From: Roseiarcus sp963751165
GTDB lineage: Bacteria > Pseudomonadota > Alphaproteobacteria > Rhizobiales > Beijerinckiaceae
Assembly (NCBI GenBank): GCA_963751165.1
Contig: CAVVTP010000019.1
Coordinates: 124,001-188,000, forward strand
Direction: 5' to 3'
Length of the DNA stretch: 64,000 bases
The notes under the pieces are model-generated. The model did no database searches. It was not told where the DNA came from and saw only the letters and a list, made by a program, of their open reading frames with translations. Both the position numbers and the translations under genes were made by a program. This document shows, one piece after another, positions 39,286-48,088 of the stretch; position 1 is the first letter of the stretch, and each line of letters begins with the position of its first letter.

Positions 39286-40167
39286 TTGAATTTCGCCATT
39301 GGCCTTCTGATCACCGTCGGCTGCATTCTGGGCGGCTACGCGGCGCTCGGCGGTCACCTCGAAGTGCTAATGCAACCCTATGAATTCGTCATCATCGGCG
39401 GGGCGGCGCTCGGCATCTTCGTCGTCTCCAACACGATGTCGACCATCAAAGACTGCGGGAAAGCCTTTCTTGAGGCGGTGCTCGACAAGGTTCCGAAGCC
39501 GAGCGATTACCTCGACGTGCTGAGCGCGTTGCATGCGCTGATGCGCGAGCTGCGAGCCAAGTCGCGCGGCGAAGTCGAGTCCCATTTCGACGATCCGGGC
39601 GAATCAGCGATCTTCAAGGCGTTCCCCAACCTCCTTGCGAACAAGACCCTGGTCACGTTCATCTGCGACTATGGCCGTCTCGTCATCATCGGAAATGCGC
39701 GGACCCACGAAATCGAGGCGCTGATGGACGAGGAGATCGAAACCCTGGCGCATGACCGCTACAAGCCGGCCCACGCCTACCAAGCCGCGGCGGATGGGCT
39801 GCCGGCACTCGGCATCGTCGCCGCGGTGCTCGGCATCATCCATGCGATGGGCGCGCTCGACCAGTCGCCGGAAGCGCTCGGCGGTCTCATCGGCGCCGCG
39901 CTGGTTGGGACTTTCGGCGGAATATTTCTCGCCTATGCGATCGTCGGACCGATTGCGCAGAAGATCAAGGCGGTGCGCCAGAAGCAATTGCGTCTGTTCA
40001 CGCTGGTCAAACAGAGCCTGCTTGCCTTCATGAACGGGGCAATGCCGCAGGTCGCCGTCGAGTTCGGCCGCAAGACCATTCCCTCCGAGGAGCGGCCCAC
40101 CATCGACGTCGTCGAGAATGTAACGACACCCGGCGGCGGTGACAATCTGGTCAAGGAAGCGGCATGA
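39286..40167 (+). CDS. motA: flagellar motor stator protein MotA
   Basis: 293-residue inner-membrane proton-channel subunit. Four hydrophobic segments are seen: NFAIGLLITVGCILGGYAAL, FVIIGGAALGIFVVSN, ALGIVAAVLGIIHAMGAL and GTFGGIFLAYAIVGPIAQ, with the cytoplasmic loop between helices 2 and 3. A TTG start at 39286, preceded by GGAGAG, gives the usual MotA N-terminus with the Asn-Phe pair; ATG at 39262 would add 8 polar residues not typical of the family. MotB is not in the window. The fliM ATG overlaps the stop by 4 bases. Confidence 0.93.
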   Translation: MNFAIGLLITVGCILGGYAALGGHLEVLMQPYEFVIIGGAALGIFVVSNTMSTIKDCGKAFLEAVLDKVPKPSDYLDVLSALHALMRELRAKSRGEVESHFDDPGESAIFKAFPNLLANKTLVTFICDYGRLVIIGNARTHEIEALMDEEIETLAHDRYKPAHAYQAAADGLPALGIVAAVLGIIHAMGALDQSPEALGGLIGAALVGTFGGIFLAYAIVGPIAQKIKAVRQKQLRLFTLVKQSLLAFMNGAMPQVAVEFGRKTIPSEERPTIDVVENVTTPGGGDNLVKEAA

Positions 40168-41093
40168 GCACGGACGGAGATTCGCCAAAATTCGACGGTG
40201 GGGCCGAAAAGCTCAAGGAGGCCTTGCGCGACCATGCGGGCTTCGCTGTCGAGCGGATGCCAGGCCTTGGTCGCGCGCTCGAACAGTTTGTCGTCGCAGC
40301 CCAGTGGCATCTGACTCCTCTGAGTCGCCTGTCCGGAGTCGGAATTATCGAGCCGGCGCGGAGCACCACGCTGTTTCAAGCGATAGGCGATTGCAGCGGT
40401 CTCACCGCGGCGATCTACGCGAGCTCCGAGCCGGAAGCGCGGCTTCTCATCGCCCTCGACGAACGAATCGACGATCTGATCGTCACTTCTGTCTTTGGGG
40501 AAAGCGGCGCGCCGGGCGTGGAGGACGAGTTCCCGGTCGCCGAGCCTCGGTCGCGAACAGCGATCGAAACAGCACTTGTCGAGGAGTTCGCACGCGCGCT
40601 TGGACGCGCGCTCGAAGCGGCTTTCGCGCCCCTTGCGGCGCTGTCGATCGCCTTCGAATGCCTCGTCACACTGAGCGACGCCTACGCGCTTGGACGGCGC
40701 GACATGCCGGGCGCTGCGGCGCGATTTTCGCTGCCGATGAACGGGGGCGCTTGTGAGTGCCTCATCCTGATGCCGCAGTCGTTTCTGCTTCCCTTACGCA
40801 AGGAGCTCGATCGGGACACAACCGAGCCGGCGCGCGCTGACCGGCGTTGGTCGCTCTCCATGGAGACGGGAGTAAAGCAGACGCGGCTTCCGATAACCGC
40901 GATCCTGGAGGAATTTCCGATGAGTCTCGGAGACGTCGCCCAATTTCGCGTGGGCGAAGTGCTTACGCTGCAAACCCGCGGGTTCGACGCGGTGCGGCTC
41001 GAATGCGCCGGACGCGGCATGTTTATCTGCAAGCTCGGCCAAGGCGGAGGAAGGTATCGACTCGAGATCGACGTTCCGATCGCGCAAGACTAG
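40164..41093 (+). CDS. fliM: flagellar motor switch protein FliM
   Basis: 309-residue switch/C-ring protein. The C-terminal SpoA/FliN-like domain is clear (ITAILEEFPMSLGDVAQFRVGE, given as ILEEFPMSLGDVAQFRVGE). The middle CheC-like domain (ALDERIDDLIVTSVFG) is divergent. The classical N-terminal CheY-binding motif (LSQDEIDALL in E. coli) is not recognisable; the protein begins with a charged acidic stretch. Rhizobial FliM proteins are known to be divergent. It overlaps the motA stop (ATGA) and is followed by fliN. Confidence 0.9.
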   Translation: MSTDGDSPKFDGGAEKLKEALRDHAGFAVERMPGLGRALEQFVVAAQWHLTPLSRLSGVGIIEPARSTTLFQAIGDCSGLTAAIYASSEPEARLLIALDERIDDLIVTSVFGESGAPGVEDEFPVAEPRSRTAIETALVEEFARALGRALEAAFAPLAALSIAFECLVTLSDAYALGRRDMPGAAARFSLPMNGGACECLILMPQSFLLPLRKELDRDTTEPARADRRWSLSMETGVKQTRLPITAILEEFPMSLGDVAQFRVGEVLTLQTRGFDAVRLECAGRGMFICKLGQGGGRYRLEIDVPIAQD

Positions 41094-41146
41094 AGCCCGC
41101 CGTTCGGTAGTTGCACCGCCACCCGACTCCTTCACGAGAAAAACTC

Positions 41147-41494
41147 ATGGTTGAAGCCTCTGCCTTTCCTGAACCGTCTGCTGAAGAGGCGAGCGTTGCG
41201 CGTTCCTGCCCCGCGAACACTGTCGCCGCCCCCAACCTAAATGCGATCCTATCCATCCCGGTCACCGTTCAGGTCGTGCTCGGCTCCACGTCACTGCCGG
41301 TCGCAAACCTAATGAAGCTCGCACGAGGCGCCGTGATTTCCCTCGACCAGCGGGTGGGTGACCCGGTCGACATTGTCGTCAACGGCAAGGTGGTGGCGCG
41401 AGGCGAGATTGTGGTCGTAGACGAATCCAGCCAACGGTTCGGCGTGTCGTTGCTGGAGATTGTTGCCGGCTCCAGCCTCGAGCAGGCGGCCTGA
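41147..41494 (+). CDS. fliN: flagellar motor switch protein FliN
   Basis: 115-residue protein with a single SpoA domain: LNAILSIPVTVQVVLGSTSL, LMKLARGAVISLDQRVGDPV and VNGKVVARGEIVVVDE, the typical FliN/YscQ core. It forms the lower C-ring and helps localise export cargo. An N-terminal linker of about 30 residues is Ala/Ser/Glu-rich. ATG at 41147; the gap from fliM is 53 bases and fliG begins 16 bases downstream. Confidence 0.93.
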   Translation: MVEASAFPEPSAEEASVARSCPANTVAAPNLNAILSIPVTVQVVLGSTSLPVANLMKLARGAVISLDQRVGDPVDIVVNGKVVARGEIVVVDESSQRFGVSLLEIVAGSSLEQAA

Positions 41495-41510
41495 GGCGCG
41501 GAGCCAATCG

Positions 41511-42521
41511 ATGCTCGAGGCCACGCTCTCTGGCGAGCGAATTCTTAGCGGACCGGAAAAAGCCGCCGCGCTTCTGCTCATGCTTGGACCCCCGAGCGCC
41601 GGCCGCATTCTGAAGCATTTCGATCAACCCGATCTCAGGGCCGTGGCGCGCGCGGCTGCCGGGCTCGGGGCGGTGCCGGCGGCCACGCTCGACCGGCTGA
41701 CAGATGAATTCGCTGCCGACTTCTCCGTAGGCGTGAACCTCCTCGGCGACGCCAGCCGGGCGCGCACCCTTCTGGCGGACGCCCTGCCGCCGCGCGAGGT
41801 CGATGATCTGCTTGGCGTGGCGGCCGACGAGGGGTTGGACGTATGGCGGGCGCTCGCCAACATTCCGGAACGCTCCATTATCGCCTTCTTGCTGGCAGAG
41901 AAGCCTGCCACCGCGACCTACCTTCTTTCCAGGCTCGACCCTCCGCTCGCGGCCAAGATCGTCAGCGCCCTTCCTCGCGGCCGCCGCAATGCAGCGCTGT
42001 GTGGACTGGTTGCGCCGCAGGAAATCACTCAGTTCGCGGCGCAACTGGTCGAAAGAGCACTGCGCGGTCTCTTGGACGCCGCCAAGACGCAGGCGCCCGC
42101 CGAGGATGGACGCCAGCGCATCGCCGGCATAATCAACAATCTTGAGCCTGAAGAGGCCGCAGACGTTATGCGCGCCATTGGCGAGGCGCGGCCTAAGGAC
42201 GCCGCCGTCATCAAGACGATGCTCTTCTCCTTCAACGATCTGCCTAGACTGCCCGAGCGCGCGCGGGCGCTTCTGTTCGACCGTGCCTCGATAGACATAG
42301 TCGTTATGGCGCTACGCGGGACCGACCCAGACTTCCGCAACTCTATTCTCTCCTCGATGCCTTCTCGCGGGCGGCGCCTGGTCGAGGCCGAGCTCGCGTC
42401 CGGTATGGCTGCGCCGGCCCGGGATGTCGCCAAGGCGCGCAAGGCCATCGCCGAAATCGTGCTCGGCATGGCCGCCCGCAACGAGATCGAGCTCGCCGTC
42501 GCTGCGGACGAAGCGGCATAA
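41511..42521 (+). CDS. fliG: flagellar motor switch protein FliG
   Basis: 336-residue rotor protein. The N-terminal domain (LSGPEKAAALLLMLGPPSAG) anchors to the MS ring. The middle armadillo-like domain holds the EE-type motif as ERSIIAFLLAEKPATATYLL (compare EHPQTIALILSHL). The C-terminal torque domain has FNDLPRLPERARALLFDR and VVMALRGTDPDFRNSILSSM, with charged residues that interact with MotA. ATG at 41511 follows fliN by 16 bases; the flhB start is 17 bases after the stop. Confidence 0.93.
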   Translation: MLEATLSGERILSGPEKAAALLLMLGPPSAGRILKHFDQPDLRAVARAAAGLGAVPAATLDRLTDEFAADFSVGVNLLGDASRARTLLADALPPREVDDLLGVAADEGLDVWRALANIPERSIIAFLLAEKPATATYLLSRLDPPLAAKIVSALPRGRRNAALCGLVAPQEITQFAAQLVERALRGLLDAAKTQAPAEDGRQRIAGIINNLEPEEAADVMRAIGEARPKDAAVIKTMLFSFNDLPRLPERARALLFDRASIDIVVMALRGTDPDFRNSILSSMPSRGRRLVEAELASGMAAPARDVAKARKAIAEIVLGMAARNEIELAVAADEAA

Positions 42522-42538
42522 GGAATAGAACGCGCGGA

Positions 42539-43624
42539 ATGACTGGCGACGTCGATCACGAGGACAAGACTGAGGAGCCGACGGAGAAGCGCCTCCATGA
42601 CGCCATCGAGCGCGGACGGACCGCCTTCTCGCGCGAGGCGCCCCTGTTCGCCTCACTGTCGGCGGCGCTCATCGCATTCGTCTTCATCATTCCCGGACGA
42701 ATCGTCGGCCTCATCGCTGGACTGATCGGCGTGATCGACGACCCAGCCGGTTGGCGAATTCAGCGCGGCGCCGACGCGCTCGGGCTGGCGGGTCCGCTCG
42801 TCGGCGCCGCCGCCACGTTTCTCTGGCCTGTCGTAGCCCTCTTGATGGGAGCCGGCGTCGTCGCGTCAATCGCACAAGGAACCCCGCGCATCGTGCCCGA
42901 CCGCATCATGCCCGACTTCTCGCGCATCTCGCCGGGCGCGGGTTTCCGACGAATGTTCGGCGCGCGCGGGGGTGTGGAGTTCGCGAAGAGCCTGATCAAG
43001 CTTAGCGCCGTCGCGGCTGTTGCTGGGACTATGCTCTTGGGTCAGAAGGCTGTTCTGCTGACTGCAATGAACGACGATCCCGGCGCGCTGCCGGAGCGCA
43101 TTCACGCGCTCGCGGTAAAAACGATCGGGGCGGTACTGGCGGCCACGCTCGCCATCGCCAGCGCCGACCTCGTCTGGTCGCGAGTTCTCTGGCGGCGCGA
43201 CAACCGAATGAGCAGGCAGGAGGTCAAGGAGGAGCTCAGGCAGGCCGAGGGCGACAGAATGGTCAAGGCGCGCCTGCGATCGCTACGCCTCGATCGTTCC
43301 CGCCGTCGCATGTTGTCGGCCGTGCCGCGCGCGACGATGGTAGTCGCCAATCCGACCCATTTCGCAGTGGCGATGCGATACGTTCGGAGCGAGGGCGGCG
43401 CGCCCCTCGTCTTGGCAAAGGGAGCCGACCTCGTCGCGCTCAAGATTCGTGCAATCGCCGACGCGCACGACATCCCCGTGATCGAGGACAAGCCGCTGGC
43501 CCGTTCGCTCTATTCGGGCGTGGAGGTCGAGCGGCCGATCCCGGCCGAATTCTATCGCGCGGTGGCCGAGATCGTGCATCTCATCCAGCAAAGGAAAGCG
43601 GGATGGGCCTACCGAACGCCGTAG
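42539..43624 (+). CDS. flhB: flagellar export protein FlhB
   Basis: 361-residue export-gate component. The N-terminus DKTEEPTEKRLHDAIERGR is the family hallmark. About four transmembrane helices follow, then the cytoplasmic autocleavage domain with MVVANPTHFAVAMRYV; cleavage between Asn and Pro of NPTH switches export from rod/hook to filament substrates. The C-terminus has DIPVIEDKPLARSLYSGVEV. The gene overlaps the following unnamed gene by about 20 bases. Intact. Confidence 0.95.
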   Translation: MTGDVDHEDKTEEPTEKRLHDAIERGRTAFSREAPLFASLSAALIAFVFIIPGRIVGLIAGLIGVIDDPAGWRIQRGADALGLAGPLVGAAATFLWPVVALLMGAGVVASIAQGTPRIVPDRIMPDFSRISPGAGFRRMFGARGGVEFAKSLIKLSAVAAVAGTMLLGQKAVLLTAMNDDPGALPERIHALAVKTIGAVLAATLAIASADLVWSRVLWRRDNRMSRQEVKEELRQAEGDRMVKARLRSLRLDRSRRRMLSAVPRATMVVANPTHFAVAMRYVRSEGGAPLVLAKGADLVALKIRAIADAHDIPVIEDKPLARSLYSGVEVERPIPAEFYRAVAEIVHLIQQRKAGWAYRTP

Positions 43625-44049
43625 GCTCGCCGCGTCCATCGCCGGTTCAATCGGTCGACGGTGAGCGCATCATCGCCGACGCCCTCGTCGACGTGGCGAG
43701 CGAATTGCGTCTCACCGACGCCGCCGAGCTCGTGGCGATGATCCGCAACGAGCATGCGGCCAACATCGCCGATCTCGTCAATTCCTCGACCGAACTCTTC
43801 TTCAAGAGCGGAACGCTGCGCTATGCGCTTTCTGCTTCGGTCCAGGCGCCCTGGAATGCGACGCCCGTGATCACTCTGGACATGGAGTTTCGCCACGCGA
43901 TGGTCTCGGCCTTCTTCCGGCTGACGATCGGCGAGCGCTTGGCCGGAGTCGAGATCCTCGACATCCTCTTCGACGAGAAGGGCCTCAGCGAAGGCGCGAA
44001 GGCCGAGCGGCTCATGGCCGCGCTGGCGAGCGCCCAGATCGACGAGTAG
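43603..44049 (+). CDS. unnamed flagellar-locus protein after flhB
   Basis: 148-residue soluble protein without signal or membrane helix. Visible blocks are LTDAAELVAMIRNEHAANIA, TELFFKSGTLRYALSASVQA and LDMEFRHAMVSAFFRLTIGE. It overlaps the end of flhB by about 22 bases, which argues for translational coupling. I do not recognise a named family. Its location between flhB and flgB suggests a role in flagellar assembly, perhaps as a chaperone or adaptor (inference). Confidence 0.75.
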   Translation: MGLPNAVGSPRPSPVQSVDGERIIADALVDVASELRLTDAAELVAMIRNEHAANIADLVNSSTELFFKSGTLRYALSASVQAPWNATPVITLDMEFRHAMVSAFFRLTIGERLAGVEILDILFDEKGLSEGAKAERLMAALASAQIDE

Positions 44050-44371
44050 GGCCGGCGGCCGCACGGGACCGGCGGGAATCCGAATCCGCTGGTAACAGGG
44101 GCAAAAACAGCGAATATTGCAAAACCGGGAATCCCCGGCCACGGTTCTGCGGCCAATATGTCCACAAAGTCAGCAGCTTGAGCAAAAATCGCGGCAGCAA
44201 ACGGAACAGCGGACTTATTCGCCCGAACAGCGGATTTGTCGACCGCGGACCGGACGGCCGACGTTTGTTCGACAGCCACATTGGGCGCCGGCGCCCGTGG
44301 CAAGCCCCTGCAAGCCCCGGGCAAGCCCGGACGCGCAGCCTCGCTCGGGTGTAAAGCGGACGGGCGCGCTC
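44050..44371. other. intergenic region ahead of flgB
   Basis: 322 bases with direct repeats GAACAGCGGA (about 44205 and 44226) and a CAAGCCC run three times at 44301-44328. No gene was found. A TGGCAAG..CTGCAA resembles a sigma-54 promoter but GG-GC spacing is one base short. It probably holds the promoter of the flgB-fliQ operon. Confidence 0.45.
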
Positions 44372-44749
44372 TTGTCGGACATCTATCTCTTCCAGGTCGC
44401 CTCGGAGAAGTCGCAATGGCTGTCCGCCCGGCAGGTTGCGGTGGCCGACAACGTCGCCAACGCCAACACCCCCGGCTATCGCGCCCTCGACGTGCAGCCG
44501 TTCTCGACCTACCTGAATGCGTCGCCGATCGCGCTCGCCTCGACGAACCACGGGCACATAGCGCCGGCCGACACGATCCTCGACTCGCTCAAGGAGGTCG
44601 AGCCCGAGGCGGGTGAAGAGTTGTTGTCGGGCAATACCGTCAGTCTCGAACAGCAGATGATCAATCTCGGCGAGGTCAATCGCGACTTCTCGATGACCGC
44701 CAACATCCGCCGCGCCTTTCATCAGCTCCTGCTCGCGGCGCTCAAGTGA
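44372..44749 (+). CDS. flgB: flagellar rod protein FlgB
   Basis: 125-residue proximal-rod protein. The family N-terminus DIYLFQVASEKSQWLSARQV and the rod signature VADNVANANTPGYRALDV are clear; the C-terminal helix LEQQMINLGEVNRDFSMTAN carries the heptad repeats. No ATG fits; a TTG at 44372 gives a normal-length protein. The stop overlaps the flgC ATG (TGATG). Secreted through the type III gate. Confidence 0.92.
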   Translation: MSDIYLFQVASEKSQWLSARQVAVADNVANANTPGYRALDVQPFSTYLNASPIALASTNHGHIAPADTILDSLKEVEPEAGEELLSGNTVSLEQQMINLGEVNRDFSMTANIRRAFHQLLLAALK

Positions 44750-45168
44750 TGCACGATCCCCTGCAAACCTCGCTCCGCATCGCCGCGTCCGGGCTCGAGG
44801 CGCAATCGACGCGGCTCAGGATCGTCTCGGAAAACATCGCCAACGCCCAGTCGACCGGCGCTTACGCCGGCGCAGACCCCTATGCCCGCAAGACCGTATC
44901 GTTCGAGAGCACCCTCGACCGTGCAACCGGCGCCAATCTGGTCGCAATCAAAACGATCGGAACCGATCAGACGCCGTTCAAGGTCGAGAGGGATCCCGGC
45001 AACCCGGCGGCGGACGCGAACGGAATGGTCAAGATGCCCAACGTCGACGTGCTGGTCGAGCTCGCCGACATGCGCGAGGCCAACCGCACCTACGAGGCGA
45101 ACCTCCAGGTCGCCAAGCAATCGGCCGACATGCTCAGCGTGACGGTCGGCCTGATGAAAGACGCGTGA
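44749..45168 (+). CDS. flgC: flagellar rod protein FlgC
   Basis: 139-residue proximal-rod protein. SLRIAASGLEAQSTRLRIVS and ENIANAQSTGAYAGADPYARK at the N-terminus (as ENIANAQSTG, DPYARKTVSFES), a central GNPAADANGMVKMPNVDVLV and the C-terminal helix DMREANRTYEANLQVAKQSA are typical. ATG at 44749 sits in TGATG with the flgB stop; a GTG three bases earlier is also in frame. FliE follows. Confidence 0.95.
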   Translation: MHDPLQTSLRIAASGLEAQSTRLRIVSENIANAQSTGAYAGADPYARKTVSFESTLDRATGANLVAIKTIGTDQTPFKVERDPGNPAADANGMVKMPNVDVLVELADMREANRTYEANLQVAKQSADMLSVTVGLMKDA

Positions 45169-45185
45169 ACGCAAGGACATGAACC

Positions 45186-45488
45186 ATGATCGAAGGACTG
45201 TCCGCCGTCGACTCGCTCCGCGGGAGCGTGGGGCCGGCGTCACCACAGGGTCCGGTCGCGCCGGCCGGAGGAGCGAGTTTCGAGGATGCGATCGGTCAAG
45301 CGATCGGGTCCGCGGTTGGAACGCTGCAAGCCGGCGAAGCCGCGGCGATCCAGGGCATCGAGGGCGCGGTGTCCCCGATGAAGGTGGTCGACGCAGTGAT
45401 GGGCGCGCAGCGCTCGCTTCAATCGCTTCTCGCCATCCGTGACAAGGCTGTCTCCGCCTATCAGGAGATCGCGCGGATGCCGATCTGA
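45186..45488 (+). CDS. fliE: flagellar hook-basal body protein FliE
   Basis: 100-residue MS-ring/rod junction protein. The C-terminal block MKVVDAVMGAQRSLQSLLAI then RDKAVSAYQEIARMPI is the FliE signature; the N-terminus is low in complexity. ATG at 45186 follows an AAGGACATG context. It is followed by an intergenic palindrome of 100 bases before flgG. Confidence 0.93.
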   Translation: MIEGLSAVDSLRGSVGPASPQGPVAPAGGASFEDAIGQAIGSAVGTLQAGEAAAIQGIEGAVSPMKVVDAVMGAQRSLQSLLAIRDKAVSAYQEIARMPI

Positions 45489-45500
45489 AGGTTCTCCCCT

Positions 45501-45596
45501 CTCCCCGCTCGCGGGGCGAGGCCGCGTGAGGGGCGAGGCGATCGTCCGCTTAGGGCCCCGCCCCTCATCCTGACCTTCGCCCCGCGAGCGGGGAGA
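45501..45596. repeat. REP-like extragenic palindrome between fliE and flgG
   Basis: Arms CTCCCCGCTCGCGGGGCGAG (45501-45520) and TTCGCCCCGCGAGCGGGGAG (about 45577-45596) are inverted copies matching at 19 of 20 positions. The segment between them also has GAGGGGCG near 45529 facing CGCCCCTC near 45560. It resembles rhizobial repetitive palindromes. Only one copy is seen in the window. Confidence 0.7.
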
Positions 45597-45637
45597 AGGG
45601 ACGCCTTCGAGTTACACGAGACGCGGAGAATGATGAA

Positions 45638-46427
45638 ATGAGAGCGCTCGCGATCGCCGCGACGGGCATGAGCGCCCAGGAGCAAAACCTGGAGGTCATC
45701 GCCAACAACATCGCCAACATCAACACGACCGGATTCAAGCGCTCGCGCGCCGAGTTCACCGATCTCATCTACCAGACCGAGCGGCTGATGGGCGTATCGA
45801 GCCGCGGTCGTGACGCGACGATCCCGGAAGGGGCGCAGATCGGCCTCGGGGTGCGCACGGCCGCAATCCGCAGCGTCGATCTGCAGGGCGCGTTGACCAA
45901 CACCGGCAACACACTCGATCTCGCAATCAACGGACGCGGCTGGTTTCAGGTGACGAACGCCAACGGCGACACCGTCTACACGCGCGACGGCGCGTTCAAC
46001 ACCAACCAGACCGGCCAGCTCGTCACCATGGATGGCTATACCGTGATCCCGTCGAATTCTCATTCCCGCGAACGCCACGAACCTCGCCATCGGCCAAACG
46101 GGCGTCGTCACCGTCACAGTGCCCGGCCAAGCGACGCCGCAGCAGCTCGGCCAATTGACGATCGCCAATTTCGTCAACGACGCCGGCCTGCAGGCGCTCG
46201 GCAGCAATTATTTTCAGCAGACTCAGGCCTCAGGCCAGCCAACTGTCGGCGTTCCCGGCGACTCGGCGTTCGGCGTCCTTCAGCAAGGCTACATCGAGGC
46301 GTCCAACGTCGATCCTGTGACCGAGATCACCAATCTGATCGCGGCCCAGCGCGCCTACGAGATGAACTCGAAGGTGATCCAGGCGGCCGATCAGATGTCC
46401 GGGACGATCTCCAACATGCGCTCGTAG
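45638..46427 (+). CDS. flgG: flagellar distal-rod protein FlgG, one frameshift
   Basis: About 262-residue distal rod. The N-terminus has MRALAIAATGMSAQEQNLEV and ANNIANINTTGFKRSRAEF, then FTDLIYQTERLMG and LDLAINGRGWFQVTNANGD. The frame changes near 46055 (VIPSN then ILIPANAT); the new frame gives GDSAFGVLQQGYIEASNVDP and AYEMNSKVIQAADQM. Both halves are strong, and an intact rod is needed for a flagellum, so a one-base deletion in sequencing is likely. FlgA follows. Confidence 0.92.
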
Positions 46428-46459
46428 CCGTGACGCGCTCTGTTGGACTTCGGGCAGTC

Positions 46460-46936
46460 ATGGGACACGAAGGCGGGGCCGTCGCTGGCCTCGCCGTTTG
46501 GACGCTCCTTGTGCTGGGAGCGCTCTGGGGCCCCGTGCGCGCGCAGGAGGCCGGCGCACCGACCCCGACGGCCGTCATCTATCCGGGCGACGTCATCCGC
46601 GACGAGATGATCGCGGACAGTCCAGAGGGCGGTGTCCGCGACGGCGGCGGTCCCTTCATCGAAGACCGCACGCTCGTTGTCGGCAAGGTGGCGCGGCTGA
46701 CCCTGCTGCCCGGACATGCGATCCCTTACGCGGGCGTGTCCAACCGCAAGCTGGTCGCCAACGGCGCCGAAGTGAAGCTTGTCTACAGCGACGGCGGCCT
46801 CCTCATCATGACAACCGGCGCGGCGTTGCAGGACGGCGAGATCGGCGACGTCGTGCGGGTTCGGAACAGCGATAGCGGCGTCACCGTGTCCGGCGCCGTG
46901 CAGCCGGACGGGTCGGTCAAGGTCGGCGGCGGATGA
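46460..46936 (+). CDS. flgA: flagellar P-ring assembly chaperone FlgA
   Basis: About 158-residue periplasmic chaperone for FlgI. A signal-like hydrophobic stretch (AVAGLAVWTLLVLGALWGPV) precedes AQE. The SAF-type domain has YPGDVIRDEMI, VGKVARLTLLPGHAIPYAGV and GEIGDVVRVRNSDSGVTVSG. ATG at 46460 is preferred; a GTG at 46430 just after flgG would add 10 residues. The stop overlaps the flgI ATG by 4 bases. Confidence 0.88.
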   Translation: MGHEGGAVAGLAVWTLLVLGALWGPVRAQEAGAPTPTAVIYPGDVIRDEMIADSPEGGVRDGGGPFIEDRTLVVGKVARLTLLPGHAIPYAGVSNRKLVANGAEVKLVYSDGGLLIMTTGAALQDGEIGDVVRVRNSDSGVTVSGAVQPDGSVKVGGG

Positions 46937-48027
46937 TGCGCGCTCTCGCGATCGCGATGCTCTTCTGCCTGATGGCCGCTCCAGCGGCTGCGGCGCGTAT
47001 CAAGGACATCGCGGTCCTGCGCGATGCACGGGACAGCCAGCTCGTCGGCTACGGGTTGGTGGTTGGGCTGAGCGGCACGGGCGACACGTTCGCCAACGCG
47101 CCCTTCACCCAGCAGGCCGTCCAGGGCATGCTGCAGAACCTCGGCATGGACGTGCACGGCATCCAGCTGCGCAACCGCAACGTCGCGGCGGTCATCGTGA
47201 CAGCCGACCTCCCGGCCGGAGAGCAGATCGGCTCCCGCTTCGACGTCACCGTCTCCGCCCTTGGCGACGCCCCCTCGCTGATGGGCGGCACGCTGCTCCT
47301 GACCCAACTCCAGGGCTGGGACAACGTCGTGCGCGCGACCGCCCAGGGCGCTGTCTCCGTCACCGGATTTCAGACCCAGGGCGAGGGCGAGACTCTGTCG
47401 CAGGGTGTGCCGACAGCGGGGCGGATCCCCAACGGCGCGATCGTGCAACAGGAGGTTGCCGGCGAGCCGGATCAGCTGCGCTCCATGCTTGAGCTGAAGA
47501 ATCCCGACTACGCCACGGCGGTGCGAATCGTCGATGCGATCAACGCCTATTCGATCGCACGCTTCCGGACTGCCGCCGCTTACGAGGTCGACAGCCGCAC
47601 GGTCGAGCTGTTTCGCCCGCGCCGCGTTTCATTCGCGCGTTTCATGGCGGAAGTCGGCAGATTGCAGGTTCAGCCGGACATGGCCGCGCGCGTCGTGCTT
47701 GACGCGCGCACCGGCACTGTCGTCGTCGGGCAGGATGTGCAGATTTCGACCGTCGCCGTGACCTACGGAACGCTGACGGTGCGCGTGAACGAGCAGCCGC
47801 AAGTCTCCCAGCCCAACCCGTTTTCGCGAGGCCGGACAGTTGTCACGCCGAACACCACGATCAAAGCCGAACAGACCGGCGGTCCGATCGCCATCGTCGG
47901 CGGATCGAGCCTGCGCAGGCTGGTCAGCGGCCTGAATCGCATAGGAGTCAAGCCGCCGGGCATCATCGCCATCCTCCAAGCGATCAAGACGGCCGGGGCG
48001 CTACAGGCCGATCTCGTGATCCAGTAG
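46933..48027 (+). CDS. flgI: flagellar P-ring protein FlgI
   Basis: 364-residue periplasmic ring protein. A signal peptide (MMRALAIAMLFCLMAAPAAA) precedes ARIKDIAVL. Family blocks are DSQLVGYGLVVGLSGTGD, GMLQNLGMDVHGIQLRNRNV, ADLPAGEQIGSRFDVTVSA and LVSGLNRIGVKPPGIIAILQ. It assembles in peptidoglycan around the rod with FlgA help; flgA overlaps its start. Intact and of usual length. Confidence 0.96.
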   Translation: MMRALAIAMLFCLMAAPAAAARIKDIAVLRDARDSQLVGYGLVVGLSGTGDTFANAPFTQQAVQGMLQNLGMDVHGIQLRNRNVAAVIVTADLPAGEQIGSRFDVTVSALGDAPSLMGGTLLLTQLQGWDNVVRATAQGAVSVTGFQTQGEGETLSQGVPTAGRIPNGAIVQQEVAGEPDQLRSMLELKNPDYATAVRIVDAINAYSIARFRTAAAYEVDSRTVELFRPRRVSFARFMAEVGRLQVQPDMAARVVLDARTGTVVVGQDVQISTVAVTYGTLTVRVNEQPQVSQPNPFSRGRTVVTPNTTIKAEQTGGPIAIVGGSSLRRLVSGLNRIGVKPPGIIAILQAIKTAGALQADLVIQ

Positions 48028-48088
48028 CGCGCGCAAGGCCTGCGCAAGGCGCCGATCCCACGATATCTCCAGATCTCGAGGTCGATGC

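Noticed and set aside
44298..44313. Sigma-54-like promoter (TGGCAAG..CTGCAA) ahead of flgB
   Set aside because: The GG to GC distance is 9 rather than 10 bases and the CAAGCCC unit is simply repeated three times; I do not trust it as a promoter.
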